In this document: positions 37,294-46,783 of the stretch, one piece after another
How positions within the stretch are numbered: the stretch's first letter is position 1
How the letters are laid out: every line of letters begins with the position of its first letter
Assembly (NCBI GenBank): GCA_963813725.1
Contig: CAWFAI010000013.1
Span: forward strand, 1 to 64,000
Reading direction: 5' to 3'
DNA length: 64,000 nt
Origin: VGBV01 sp963813725
GTDB taxonomy: Bacteria > Actinomycetota > Thermoleophilia > Solirubrobacterales > 70-9
Made by a program: the position numbers and the translations under genes
The notes under the pieces: model-generated
Databases searched by the model: none
Seen by the model: only the letters and a program-made list of their open reading frames with translations
What the model was told of the DNA's origin: nothing

Positions 37294-38082
37294 GTGCAGC
37301 TCGGCTCGCAGACCAAGGCGCTGGTGACCGGCGCCAGCCTGGGAATCGGCCGCGCGACCGCGACCGCGCTGGTCGCGCGCGGCGCCACGGTGGGCCTGGT
37401 CTCGCGCGGCGCCGAGGGCCTGGACGCGCTGGCGGGCGAGCTGGGCGACCGCGCGATCGCGATCCCCGCCGACGTCGCCGACCGCGAGGCGATCGAGGGC
37501 GCCGTCGCGACCTTCGCCGAGCGGGCCGGCGGCCTGGACCTGCTGGTCGCCAACGCCGGGGTCGCTCGCTACGCGCCCTTCTTCGAGCAGGACCCCGCCG
37601 ACGCCGACCTGATGGTCGCCACCAACGTGGGCGGCACCATCAACACGGTCCGCGCGGGGCTGCGGCCGATGCTCGACCGCGGCCGCGGCCACGTCGTGGT
37701 CGTCAGCTCAGGCGCCGCGCTGCGCGCCTTCCCCTGGGCCGCCGTCTACGGCGCGACCAAGGCGGCCAACAAGGGGTTCGCCGAGGCGCTGCGCCACGAG
37801 CTCTCCGGCACCGGCGTCAGCCTCAGCACCATCTTCCCCGGCGAGGTCGCGACCGAGCTCCACGCCGAGGCCGAGCAGCTCCCCGACTGGCGCGACTCCG
37901 AGGGCGCCATCCCCGCCGAGGAGGTGGCGGCCGCCGTGATCGAGGCCGTGGAGGAGGACCGCCGCGAGGTCCACGTGCCGCGCAACGTCCGCATGCTGGG
38001 GCTGAACGACCTCGCCCCGGGGCTGGTGGACCGGCTGCTGGCGGCACTGCGCGGCGGCTCCGCGGCCCCGCGGCGCTACTAG
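37294..38082 (+). CDS. short-chain dehydrogenase/reductase
   Basis: 262 residues. KALVTGASLGIGRATATAL, DLLVANAGVAR, VVVVSSGAALRAFPWAAVYGATKAAN with catalytic Ser, Tyr and Lys, and the C-terminal FPGEVATELHAEAE loop. A classical NAD(P)-dependent SDR. GTG 37294 is set by homology with CGAGGA upstream. Substrate unknown. Confidence 0.87.
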   Translation: MQLGSQTKALVTGASLGIGRATATALVARGATVGLVSRGAEGLDALAGELGDRAIAIPADVADREAIEGAVATFAERAGGLDLLVANAGVARYAPFFEQDPADADLMVATNVGGTINTVRAGLRPMLDRGRGHVVVVSSGAALRAFPWAAVYGATKAANKGFAEALRHELSGTGVSLSTIFPGEVATELHAEAEQLPDWRDSEGAIPAEEVAAAVIEAVEEDRREVHVPRNVRMLGLNDLAPGLVDRLLAALRGGSAAPRRY

Positions 38083-38084
38083 GC

Positions 38085-38897
38085 TCAGGCCCCGGCGAGG
38101 GTCGAGACGATCGCCTCGTAGACGCCGTCGCCCATCGAGCCCTCGGTCACGGTCACGTTCGAGTAGGTGCCGAGCGCCTCGCGCAGGCCCGGGTCGCGCT
38201 CGGGGCCGTTGGCGGGGACGAAGAAGCGGCCGACGACCGCGGCCACCGACAGGTCCTCGACCGAGTCGCCGATCGCGATGCACTCCTCGGGCGCGTAGCC
38301 GCGGGCGCGCATGTGGAAGACGACGGCGTTGGCCTTGCTGGCCGCGGCGGGCATCAGGTGATAGGCGTGCGCGCGTCCCTCCACCCCGTCCATCTGGCGG
38401 ACGATGGCGCCGTTGTCGATCAGCTTCAGGGCCCCGTGGCCCTCGCGCTCGAGGATGGCGTTCGCCTGGGCGACGTCGATCTTGCCGCGGAACAGGTGCG
38501 AGTGGCGGCGCTCGGTGTGCCAGGGGGCGTGGTACTCGAGCGCGGGCGCGAAGGACTCGAACAGCAGCTCGGGAACGCCGCGGTCGAGGATGGTCTCGTA
38601 GACGGTGCGGTCGTCGTCGGCGCTGAAGTCGCCGATCAGGACCGTCTCCTCGCCGTCGAGCTTCACCGCGCAGCCGGCCTCGTAGATGTAGGCGGTGGAG
38701 CCGATCAGCCGCGCGTCCTCCAGCACCTGGGGCTCGCGCCGCCCCGACTTGATCACGACCTCGACCTCGGCGCGGTGACAGGCCTCGAGCGCGCGCGCCT
38801 GCAGCATCGAGAAGTTGCCCTCGGCGTCGCGAAAGAGCGAGCCGTAGCGGCCGAGCAGGGTGCCGTCGAGGTCGGTGTAGACGCAGCGGAGGGACAT
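38085..38897 (-). CDS. HAD phosphatase (Cof/MPGP-like)
   Basis: 270 residues. Motif I YTDLDGTLLGRYG, VVIKSGRREPQV, Lys region AAASKANAVVF and motif IV CIAIGDSVEDLSVAA. The inserted alpha/beta cap is of the Cof/mannosyl-3-phosphoglycerate-phosphatase class. Sugar-phosphate dephosphorylation is likely. TACGGT on the minus strand (38911-38906) is 8 bases before ATG 38897. Confidence 0.8.
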   Translation of the reverse strand: MSLRCVYTDLDGTLLGRYGSLFRDAEGNFSMLQARALEACHRAEVEVVIKSGRREPQVLEDARLIGSTAYIYEAGCAVKLDGEETVLIGDFSADDDRTVYETILDRGVPELLFESFAPALEYHAPWHTERRHSHLFRGKIDVAQANAILEREGHGALKLIDNGAIVRQMDGVEGRAHAYHLMPAAASKANAVVFHMRARGYAPEECIAIGDSVEDLSVAAVVGRFFVPANGPERDPGLREALGTYSNVTVTEGSMGDGVYEAIVSTLAGA

Positions 38898-38959
38898 TGC
38901 GGGGAACCGTAGCCGCAGCGATCCGCACGAGCCCGCGCGGCGGCTACCGTTGCCTCTGG

Positions 38960-39799
38960 ATGGCCACCTGGAAGCTCGCCGACCGCACGCTTGCGCTGGA
39001 TCGCCCGCTCGCGGCCGGCATCGTCAACGTCACCAGCGACTCGATGTTCTCGGGTGCGCGCAGCGGGACGCCCGAGGGCGCGATCGCCGACGGGGTCCGC
39101 CTGGCCGAGCAGGGCTTCGACATGCTCGACGTCGGCGCTGTGGCGGCGCGGAGCGGGCCGCCGGTGCCGCCGGACGCGGAAGCGGCGCAGCTGGCCCCCG
39201 CGATCGAGGGCTTGGTGGAGCGCACGGGGCTGCCGGTCTCGGCCGACACCTTCTCGGCCGAGGTCGCCGCGGCGGCCCTCGACGCGGGCGCCGTCGCGAT
39301 CAACGACATCAGCGGCGCGCTCGACCCGGCCGTTTTCGAGCTGGCGGCCGATAGCGGCTGCGGCTTGGTGCTGATGCACATCGAGGGTCCGCCGCGCGAG
39401 GACCGCCCGGTTCGGCGCTTCGCCGATCCCATCGACCACCTCAAGGGCTGGTTCGCCGAGCGGATCGAGGCCGCGACCTCGCGGGGGGTCGGCGAGGATC
39501 AGCTGGCGATCGATCCCGGCATCGACTTCGACCTCGGCGTCGCCGATGGGCTCGAGCTGCTGCGACGCCTGGGCGAGCTGGGCGAGCTCGGGCGCCCTCT
39601 CTACGTCAGCCTCTCGCGCAAGGACCTGCTGGGCGCCGTGCTGGCGGGGAGCTGGGACGAGCGCCTGGCCCCCACCGAGCGCGAGTGGGCGACCTGCGCG
39701 GCGACGGCCCTCGCGGTGGCGAAGGGCGGCGCGATCCACCGGCTGCACGACGCCAGCGCCCTGCAGGCGATGCGGATCGCCGGGGCGATCCGTGGCTAG
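38960..39799 (+). CDS. folP: dihydropteroate synthase-like protein (divergent)
   Basis: 279 residues, TIM barrel of the DHPS/pterin-binding family, joining pterin pyrophosphate and p-aminobenzoate in folate synthesis. AAGIVNVTSDSMFSGAR replaces the usual NVTPDSFSDGG, and FDMLDVGAVAARSGPPVP replaces DIGGESTRPG; INDISGA, LVLMHIEGPP, AIDPGIDFDLG and SLSRKDLLGAVL are closer to consensus. A lineage-specific DHPS is likely, but altered substrate use is possible. TACCGT (38945-38950) is 9 bases before ATG. The stop overlaps the helicase start. Confidence 0.75.
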   Translation: MATWKLADRTLALDRPLAAGIVNVTSDSMFSGARSGTPEGAIADGVRLAEQGFDMLDVGAVAARSGPPVPPDAEAAQLAPAIEGLVERTGLPVSADTFSAEVAAAALDAGAVAINDISGALDPAVFELAADSGCGLVLMHIEGPPREDRPVRRFADPIDHLKGWFAERIEAATSRGVGEDQLAIDPGIDFDLGVADGLELLRRLGELGELGRPLYVSLSRKDLLGAVLAGSWDERLAPTEREWATCAATALAVAKGGAIHRLHDASALQAMRIAGAIRG

Positions 39800-42117
39800 C
39801 GGCGGCGCGATCGGAGGTGGCGGCTGGGAGGCGGTCCTGGCGCCCGGGCGCGACGACGGCCGCCTGGTCGCCGAGGGCTCGGAGGCCGCGACGATGGCGA
39901 AGCTCACCGACCTGCCCGCCGAGCTCCATCCCGAGCTGGCCCAAGCGCTGACCGCGGATGGGATCGAGTCGCTCTACTCACACCAGGCCGAGGCGTATGA
40001 GACCGCCCGCGACGTCGGACCTGATCCTGACCAGCGGCACCGCCAGCGGCAAGTCGCTCAGCTTCAACCTGCCCGTGCTGGACGGGATCGCGCACGACGA
40101 CAAGCGCCGCGCTCTCTATCTCTACCCGACCAAGGCGCTGGCCCAGGACCAGGCGCGAAAGCTCGGCGAGCTTGCCCCGCCCGGCCTGCGCCAGGCGATC
40201 TATGACGGCGACACCCCGCGCGAGGACAGGCCCGGCATCCGGCGGCGCTCGAACCTGGTGCTGACCAACCCCGACATGCTCAACGTCGGGCTGCTCCCCC
40301 ATCACAAGCGCTGGGGCGACTTCCTCGCCAATCTCGGCTGGGTCGTCGTCGACGAGGCGCACACCTACCGGGGCGTCTTCGGCTCGCACGTCGGCAACGT
40401 GCTGCGCCGCCTGCGCAGGGTGGCGCGCCTGTACGGCGCCCAGCCCCGCTTCGTGCTGGCATCGGCGACCATCGCCAACCCCGGCGAGCTGGCCGAGCGG
40501 CTGACGGGCCTGGAGTTCGCGCTGCTCGACGACGATGGCGCCCCGCAGGCCGGCCGCGAGATCGCGATGTGGAACCCGCCGGTGATCGACGAGAAGACGA
40601 TGACCCGGCGCTCGGCGGTCAGCGAGGCGGCCGATCTGCTTGCCGAGCTGGTCGCCAAGGGGGTGCGGACGATCTGCTTCATGAAGAGCAGGCGCGGCAT
40701 CGAGCTGATCAACCGCTTCGCGACGATGAAGCTCACGGAGTCGGGCCAGGGCCACCTGGCCGATCGGATCGCGCCCTACCGCGCCGGCTACACGCCCCAG
40801 CAGCGCCGCGAGATCGAGGCCAGGCTGGCGCGGGGGGACCTGCTCGCCGTCGCGGCGACCAACGCGCTGGAGCTGGGCATCGACGTGGGCGAGCTGGACG
40901 CGGCGATCTGCGTCACCTTTCCCGGCACCGTCGCCAGCCTGCGCCAGATGTGGGGGCGCGCCGGGCGCCGCCGGCGCGGGCTCGCCGTCTACGTCGCCGG
41001 CGAGGACGCGCTGGATCAGTTCTTCTGCCGCCACCCCGACGACTTCCTGGGGCGTCCCGTCGAGGCGGCGATCCTGGACCACCGCAACGAGCAGATCCAG
41101 ATGCAGCACCTGGTGGCCGCCGCGTACGAGCACCCGCTGGGCGGCATCCCCGAGGACGACGAGATCCTGGGCGAGGGCTGGCGCGAGGGGGCCGACCGGC
41201 TGGTCACGGCCGGCCGCCTGCGAAAGGCCCGGAACCGCTACCTGACCCGCGGCGGGGATTTCGTCGCCGGCGACATCAGCCTGCGCTCGGCCTCCCCGAA
41301 CAGCGTGGCCGTGGTGGACATCACCTCCGGCGAGATGCTGGGACAGGTCGAGGCCGAGCGCGCGTTCTCGACCGTTCACCCGGGCGCCATCTACCTGCAC
41401 CTGGGGCGCTCCTACGAGGTCGCCGAGCTGGACCTGGGTGCGGCTCGGGCGGCGGTGCGTCCCTTCGACGGCGACTACTACACGCAGGTGAAGAAGGAGA
41501 CCGAGGTCTATGTGGAGCGGACGCGCACCACCCGGAGCGCGCTGGGCGTTGAGCTCAGCTTCGGCGCCGTCTCGGTCTCAGAGCAGGTGATCGCCTACCA
41601 GCGCAAGCGGCTGGGCGACAACAAGGTGCTGGACATCATCGCCCTGGACCTGCCCGAGCAGGACTTCGTCACGCAGGCCCTCTGGTACGTGATCGGCGAC
41701 CGCATGGCGGCGGCGCTGCCCTCCGAGGTGCTGCTGGGCGCCCTGCACGCCTCCGAGCACAGCCAGATCGCGGTGCTGCCGCTGATCGCGATGTGCGACC
41801 GCTGGGACATCGGCGGCCTCTCGACCAACGTCCACCACCAGACCGGCGCCCCGACGATCTTCGTCTACGACGGTCATCCCGGCGGCGTCGGCATCACCCG
41901 GCGGGGGTTCGAGTGCTTCGAGCAGCTCGTCGGGGACGCCGACCGGCTGATCCGCGAGTGCCCCTGCGACGACGGCTGCCCCTCGTGCGTGCAGAGCCCC
42001 AAGTGCGGCAACCTGAACGAGCACCTGCACAAGGGCGGCGCCCTGGAGCTGATGGGGACGATGCTGAAGAAAGGCGGGCTGAGACGCGGCCCGCAGGATC
42101 GGCTCAAGGCCGGATGA
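39792..42117 (+). CDS. DEAD-box helicase with Zn-binding C-terminus (MrfA/Hrq1-like), one frameshift
   Basis: About 774 residues. GTG 39792 overlaps the preceding stop. The Q-motif-like YSHQAEAYE, an extra G at 40017-40018 (repair gives DLILTSGTASGKS, motif I), VVVDEAHTYRGVFGSH (motif II), LASATIANP (III), ATNALELGIDVGELDAAI and QMWGRAGRR (V/VI). The C-terminal DUF1998-type domain has the Cys cluster CPCDDGCPSCVQSPKCGN. MrfA relatives repair mitomycin lesions and Hrq1 repairs crosslinks. The stop overlaps the next ATG. Confidence 0.88.
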
Positions 42118-42639
42118 GCGAGCGCCCGGTCCAGATCTCGGTGATCGGGGGCGCGAGCGCCGAGGGCGATGCGCTCCAGGACGCCGAGGCGGTCGGCCGG
42201 GGCATCGCCGAGGCCGGCGCCGTGCTGGTCTGCGGCGGGCGCAGCGGGGTGATGGAGGCGGCCTCGCGCGGCGCTCGCGAGGCGGGCGGCGAGGTGATCG
42301 GGATCCTGCCCTCGCTGGAGCCGGCCGACGCGAACGAGTACGTCACCCACGCGGTCGCCACGGGCGTCGGCCACGCCCGCAACCTCGCGGTGGTCGCCTC
42401 GGGCGACGCGGTGATCGCGATCGGCGGCGAATGGGGCACGCTCTCGGAGATCGCCTTCGCGCGCCGGCTCGAGCGCCCCGTGATCGGGCTTGCAGACCTG
42501 GCCGCTGCGAAACCGCGCCGGCACCGACCTCGGCATCGCCGAGGCAGACAGCGCCAAGGACGCCGTCGAGGCCGCGCTCGCGGCCGCCGCCGAGAGCGAG
42601 GGATCCAGCGAGGCCGCGCCGGGCGATGTCTGGCGGTGA
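42114..42639 (+). CDS. LOG / TIGR00725-family protein, one frameshift
   Basis: About 174 residues. ISVIGGASAEGDAL, VLVCGGRSGVMEAASRGARE and AIGGEWGTLSEIAFA are the nucleotide/phosphate-binding motifs of LOG-like ('lysine decarboxylase') proteins. An extra T at 42490-42491 shifts the frame; repair gives GLQTWPLRNRAGTDLGIAEA and a stop at 42639. Coupled to the helicase by ATGA and overlapping the next ORF by 14 bases. Activity unknown; cytokinin-type phosphoribohydrolase is a family precedent. Confidence 0.8.
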
Positions 42640-43012
42640 CGAGCGCGTCATCGAGGCCTTCGCCGACGCCGTCAACGCCGGCGAGCTCGAGCGCGGGCTC
42701 GAGCTGCTGACGCCCGACGTGCGCTGGCACCGGCCGCCGGACGTACCGATCACCGGAACGCTCGAGGGCGCGGAGCAGGTGGAGAGGATGTGGCGGGCGA
42801 TGATGGGCCCGCTCGAGCGCTTCGAGGTGGTGCCCGGTCGCTTCGAGCACGGCGGCGACCGCGTGCTGGCCACGGTCACGTTCCGAGGCAGCGGCGAGCG
42901 CGGCGACTTCGAGTTCAGCGGCGCCCAGGTGTTCACGATCCGCGACGGCCTGATCGCCGAGGTGCACGAGTTCCGCAGCCTGCCCGAGGCCCGCGAGCAG
43001 CTCGCCGGCTGA
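42626..43012 (+). CDS. SnoaL-like NTF2-fold protein
   Basis: 128 residues. RVIEAFADAVNAGELERGLELLTPDVRWHRP, then FEVVPGRFEHGGDRVLATV and VFTIRDGLIAEVHEF, is a classic SnoaL_2 pattern. Begins inside the end of the LOG gene, so it is probably translated by coupling. Ligand unknown. Confidence 0.82.
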   Translation: MSGGDERVIEAFADAVNAGELERGLELLTPDVRWHRPPDVPITGTLEGAEQVERMWRAMMGPLERFEVVPGRFEHGGDRVLATVTFRGSGERGDFEFSGAQVFTIRDGLIAEVHEFRSLPEAREQLAG

Positions 43013-43039
43013 CCACCTCCCCCGCTCCACCCGGGTGGG

Positions 43040-43567
43040 CTAGAAGTCCCAGCGCGCGTACTCGGGATCGCGGTCCTTCATGTCCGCGAACAGCAGCACC
43101 ATGCGGTCGAGGTACCAGGCCTTGCCGCCGTGCGTGATCAAGATGCCGGCCACCGTCGCCAGCAGATCGAGGTCGATCAGCCCGTAAGCGAGCAGGGCCA
43201 GTCCGAGACCCGAGTAGGTGTTGGCGATCAGCGACGGCGTCCTCGAGCGGAACTGCTCAGGCAGGGTCTCCCTGTCGGCGTTCACCCAGATCCGCTCGCC
43301 GAGCACGGCCCTCGAGGCCCAATTGCGCGTGGACTTGGGCGGCCCGAAGAGAAGCGGGTTGACGAACATCCATATCAGCGCGAGCGCGATCGGGACCAGA
43401 CACCAGATTCCGATCCAGTCGCGGCTCCAGATCGCGAGCGCGAACACCGAAGGGACGGTGAACCGGGTCCATACGCTCGCCGGGTTCGCGTGCCGCATCC
43501 ACGCCTCTCCCTTCAAGCCGAACGCCCTGGCGATCCTGCTGCCCCCTGTCGTCGCTTCCGTGCTCAC
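43040..43567 (-). CDS. DUF6653-like membrane protein
   Basis: 175 residues. RHANPASVWTRFTVPSVFAL, WCLVPIALALIWMFVNPLLF, the segment PPKSTRNWASRAVLGERIWV and a third helix near NTYSGLGLALLAYGLIDL. This combination (RHANP, WVNADRETLP, WYLDRM) looks like the uncharacterised DUF6653 family. Function unknown. Confidence 0.7.
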   Translation of the reverse strand: MSTEATTGGSRIARAFGLKGEAWMRHANPASVWTRFTVPSVFALAIWSRDWIGIWCLVPIALALIWMFVNPLLFGPPKSTRNWASRAVLGERIWVNADRETLPEQFRSRTPSLIANTYSGLGLALLAYGLIDLDLLATVAGILITHGGKAWYLDRMVLLFADMKDRDPEYARWDF

Positions 43568-43633
43568 GTCTCCTCCTGGCTCGCTCGCCGCAGGACTCTA
43601 CTTGCGGCCGACGGCAGCGAGCCGGACTGACGC

Positions 43634-43639
43634 TAGCCT
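43634..43639 (+). promoter_or_regulatory. tRNA-Phe promoter -10 (copy 1)
   Basis: TAGCCT followed by TACCC lies 11 bases before the tRNA. The same TAGCCTTACC element precedes the second tRNA copy. Confidence 0.55.
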
Positions 43640-43650
43640 TACCCGGCTCA

Positions 43651-43723
43651 GGCGAGGTAGCTCAGTTGGTAGAGCACACGACTGAAAATCGTGGTGTCGC
43701 CAGTTCGATTCTGGCCCTCGCCA
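43651..43723 (+). tRNA. tRNA-Phe (GAA), copy 1
   Basis: 73 bases fold as a full cloverleaf: acceptor GGCGAGG with CCTCGCC, D-arm GCTC/GAGC with AGTTGGTA loop, anticodon stem CACGA/TCGTG with GAA at 43684-43686, and T-arm GCCAG/CTGGC with TTCGATT loop. CCA is not encoded. Confidence 0.97.
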
Positions 43724-43745
43724 TCGCTTGCAATGCGAGGACGCG

Positions 43746-44408
43746 TCAGGCCTGCGGAGGCCGCCGCAAGGCGGTGAGCGCAACGAGCCTCGCCACCACC
43801 ATCGCGATGAAGGCCAGGCCCGCGAGCTGCTCGAGCATCAACAGCGAGCGCGCGAAGGGCTCGACCGGGATGACGTCGCTGAGGCCCGTGGCCGACAGGT
43901 TGCTGAAGCTCAGGTAGAGCAGCTCCATCCAAGTTCCGGTCGCCCGAGGCGTCGGCTCCCAACGCGAAGCTTCCCGGCTCGATCGCCTGACAGACGGTGA
44001 AGGTGTAGGCGAAGGCCCAGGCGACGAGAGTGAAGGTGGCGCCGACGCCGAACACCTCGTCGCGCGTCACCTCTTGGTCCTCGAGCACCTGCTTGACCAG
44101 CGCCCCGGCGGCGTAGAAGTAGAGGACGGCCTCGAACGCCGACGAGTACGGCAGCAGGCTCGTCGTCGCCCGTGACCGCCTGGATCAGGAGCAGGACGGA
44201 GGCCGGGATCCCGAACAGGAGCGCGACCCAGGTGAGGCTGCGGCGTGCCGCTGACAGCGAACACGACCAGGCCGAGGATCGCGATCCCGAACAGGCTGAA
44301 CAGGGCCTGGCCCACCTCGCTCCCCTGCATGAACGGGTAGACCAGGACCCCGAGAAGCTGGCCCGCGAGCAGCAGCGCGGACGGTTCCCGCCGGGCGTAG
44401 GAGAGCAT
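43746..44408 (-). pseudogene. two-pore-domain-style ion channel, three frameshifts
   Basis: Reconstructed protein of about 219 residues from ATG 44408. Helices at LLLAGQLLGVLVYPF, FSLFGIAILGLVVFAVSG, VALLFGIPASVLLLIQAV and TFTLVAWAFAYTFTVC come before the pore segment LYLSFSNLSATGLSDVIPV and the last helix LAGLAFIAMVVARLVAL. Extra bases near 44243, 44157 and 43930 break the frame. The filter ATGLSD deviates from the K+ signature TVGYGD. It lies exactly between the two tRNA-Phe genes, antisense to them. Confidence 0.7.
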
Positions 44409-44475
44409 GGGCAGACCGTAGGCGCCTGCCCAGACTGAAGCCGCGCAGGCGCTGCCAGTGGGGCAGACGGACGGG

Positions 44476-44481
44476 TAGCCT
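44476..44481 (+). promoter_or_regulatory. tRNA-Phe promoter -10 (copy 2)
   Basis: TAGCCT inside GGTAGCCTTACC, 15 bases before the second tRNA, the same decamer as at copy 1. Confidence 0.55.
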
Positions 44482-44496
44482 TACCGCTCGCACCCC

Positions 44497-44569
44497 GGCG
44501 AGGTAGCTCAGTTGGTAGAGCACACGACTGAAAATCGTGGTGTCGCCAGTTCGATTCTGGCCCTCGCCA
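44497..44569 (+). tRNA. tRNA-Phe (GAA), copy 2
   Basis: Identical over all 73 bases to 43651-43723, with the GAA anticodon at 44530-44532. Flanking DNA beyond the promoter decamer is unrelated, so the copies are old or held identical by gene conversion. No CCA encoded. Confidence 0.97.
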
Positions 44570-44731
44570 CTCGGCCGCAGCCTCAGCGCTCTGCCCGGCA
44601 AGCTTGCGGTCGGTCGTCTTCGCCACCAACCCCGCGATCGGTTTCCTGGATCTGGGTGGGCGCACCCAGCGATGAATTTGGTCGCCCCGGGAGGTCTTAG
44701 TTAGAAGGGACCCAAGGAACGAAGGAAGTCC

Positions 44732-45580
44732 ATGGATAGCGTACGTTCGAAGGACGGCACCGAGATCGCGTTTGATCGGCTTGGCGAGGGACCGGCGATC
44801 ATCTTGGCCGGCGGTGCGTTCAGCTACCGAACGTTTCCGAAGCTGGTCGAACTGGCCGAGCTCTTGGCGCCACGCTTCACCGTCTTCAACTACGACCGCC
44901 GCGGTCGCGGTGACAGCGGCGACACGCCGCCCTACGCCGTCCAGCGTGAGATCGAGGATCTGCAGGCGCTGACCGATGCGGCGGGCGGGTCAGCGTCGTT
45001 TTGGGGCTGGTCCTCGGGCGGTGTGCTTGGCCTCCGGGCGGCGGCCGGGGGGCTCGAGTTCGAGAAGCTGGCGCTTTTCGAGCCCCCGTTCATGGTCGAC
45101 GACCGCCAACCCCTGCCCCCGACCGACTTCGCCGCGCAGCTGGACGAGCTGACGGCCGCTGGTCGCCGCGGTGAGGCAACCAAGCTCTTCATGACCAAGG
45201 GGATGGGCGTCCCCGGCCTGATCGTGACCCTGATGCGGTTCTCGCCCTTCTGGTCGAAGCTGAAGGCAACGGCGCACACCCTCCCCTACGACTGGGCGAT
45301 TCTGGGGGACACCGTCTCCGGCAAGCCGTTGCTGCCGGAGCAGTGGGCGTCGGTCACGGCGCCGACGCTGGTGATCGCGGGTGAGAAGAGCCCGACGCAA
45401 CTGCGCGAGGCGGCGATCGCGGCCGCCGCCGTCCTCCCGAATGCGCAGCACCGCGAGCTCGAGGGTCAGAGCCACAACCCATCGATGAAGGTCCTGGCCC
45501 CCGTGTTGGAGGAGTTCTTTGGTGGGAGAATTCTTGGCAGCCGAGCCGACGGGCTGAGCACCTCGGCGCCGCGCGCATGA
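44732..45580 (+). CDS. alpha/beta hydrolase
   Basis: 282 residues. Oxyanion region IILAGGAFSYR, FNYDRRGRGDSGDT, nucleophile elbow FWGWSSGGVLG (Ser), the acid in VIAGEKSP and the catalytic His in LEGQSHNPS. ATG follows GAAGGAAG. The stop overlaps the ATG of the sigma-factor gene, so the two are coupled. Substrate unknown. Confidence 0.85.
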   Translation: MDSVRSKDGTEIAFDRLGEGPAIILAGGAFSYRTFPKLVELAELLAPRFTVFNYDRRGRGDSGDTPPYAVQREIEDLQALTDAAGGSASFWGWSSGGVLGLRAAAGGLEFEKLALFEPPFMVDDRQPLPPTDFAAQLDELTAAGRRGEATKLFMTKGMGVPGLIVTLMRFSPFWSKLKATAHTLPYDWAILGDTVSGKPLLPEQWASVTAPTLVIAGEKSPTQLREAAIAAAAVLPNAQHRELEGQSHNPSMKVLAPVLEEFFGGRILGSRADGLSTSAPRA

Positions 45581-46639
45581 TGACCAGCTCGACACGAACC
45601 GCCCCGCCGATTGAGGATTGGGACCGAGAGCTGCTCGACTCGGCCAGGAGCGGCGACGAGCAGGCCTTTCAGAGCCTCGTGGAGGCCGCATCGCACGGAT
45701 CTGCATGCTCACTGCTATCGCATGCTCGGATCGCTGCACGACGCCGAGGATGCCTTTCAGGAGGCGATGCTCCGCGCCTGGCGCGGTCTGGGGCGCTTCG
45801 AGGGTCGAAGCGCGCTGAGCTCGTGGCTCTACAGGATCACCACCAACGTATGCCTCGACGCGATCGAGCGCCGCCGCAAGCGCGTGCTCCCGGTCGACCT
45901 CGGTCCGTCCTCTGGACCCGATGGCGACGGGGACGAATCTCCGCTCGCCGATTCGGTTTGGATTGAGCCCTACCCGGACGAACAGCAGGGCCTGGAGGGC
46001 GGCTACGCCTCGCCCGCGGCGCGCTACGAGCAGCGCGAGGCGGTGGAACTGGCGTTCATCGCGGCGCTTCAGCACCTGCCCGCTCGACAGCGAGCAGTGC
46101 TCATCCTCCGCGAGGTCCTCGGGTTCTCGGCCAAGGAGGTCGCCGAGGCCCTCGGTTCGACCCCGGCCTCGGTCAACAGTGCCCTGCAGCGGGCCCGCAA
46201 GACGATCGACGGGCGCTTGCCCGAGCAAAGCCAGCAGGCGAGCATGCGCTCCCTGGGCGACAAGCGGCTTCGCGAGCTCGTGCAGCGCTTCATCGATGGA
46301 TTCGAGGCCGGAGACGTGGACGCGATCCTTGCGATGCTGGCCGAGGATGCGACCTTCGCGATGCCGCCGTTCGCCAGCTGGTGTCAGGGGCGCGAGGAGA
46401 TCGGCGATTCGTGGCTGATGCCCGGCGGCCCGCCACCGCGACTGCGCTACGTCCCGACCCGCGCCAACGGCCAGATCGCCCTGGGCACCTATCAACTCGA
46501 CCGGGAGGCCGAGTGTTATCTGCCGATCGCGCTCGATGTGCTCGCGCTGAAGGGCGACCTGATCAGCGAGGTGATCGCCTTCCGCACGCCGGAGCTCTTC
46601 GCCCGCTTTGGGCTTCCGGACAAGCTGGCCGCCACCTGA
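45577..46639 (+). CDS. ECF sigma factor with SnoaL-like C-terminal domain, one frameshift
   Basis: About 353 residues. ATG 45577 reads WDRELLDSARSGDEQAFQSL. An extra G at 45684-45685 breaks the frame; repair gives LVEPHRTDLHAHCYRMLGSL. Sigma region 2 (DAEDAFQEAMLRAW, WLYRITTNVCLDAIERR), region 4 (LPARQRAVLILREVLGFSAK, VNSALQRARKTI) and an NTF2-like C-terminal domain (RFIDGFEAGDVDAILAML). This is the TIGR02960/SigX5 layout, in which the extension replaces a separate anti-sigma factor. Confidence 0.85.
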
Positions 46640-46783
46640 CCGGCGTGAGTCTGAAGACCGCTCGAGCGAGCCGAATGCCGGTTCTCACAGTGACCGGCGA
46701 TGAATCGGGACGGCCCGTGGAGTCAAACCAGACAGAAACCGTGTCAGGCCGCAGGGCGCGGCCACAACCCGCGGGAGACTGCA

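Noticed and set aside
43651..44569. tRNA-Phe pair as attachment sites of an integrated element
   Set aside because: The copies are complete genes with promoters, only ~0.8 kb apart, with no integrase, phage or plasmid gene between them.
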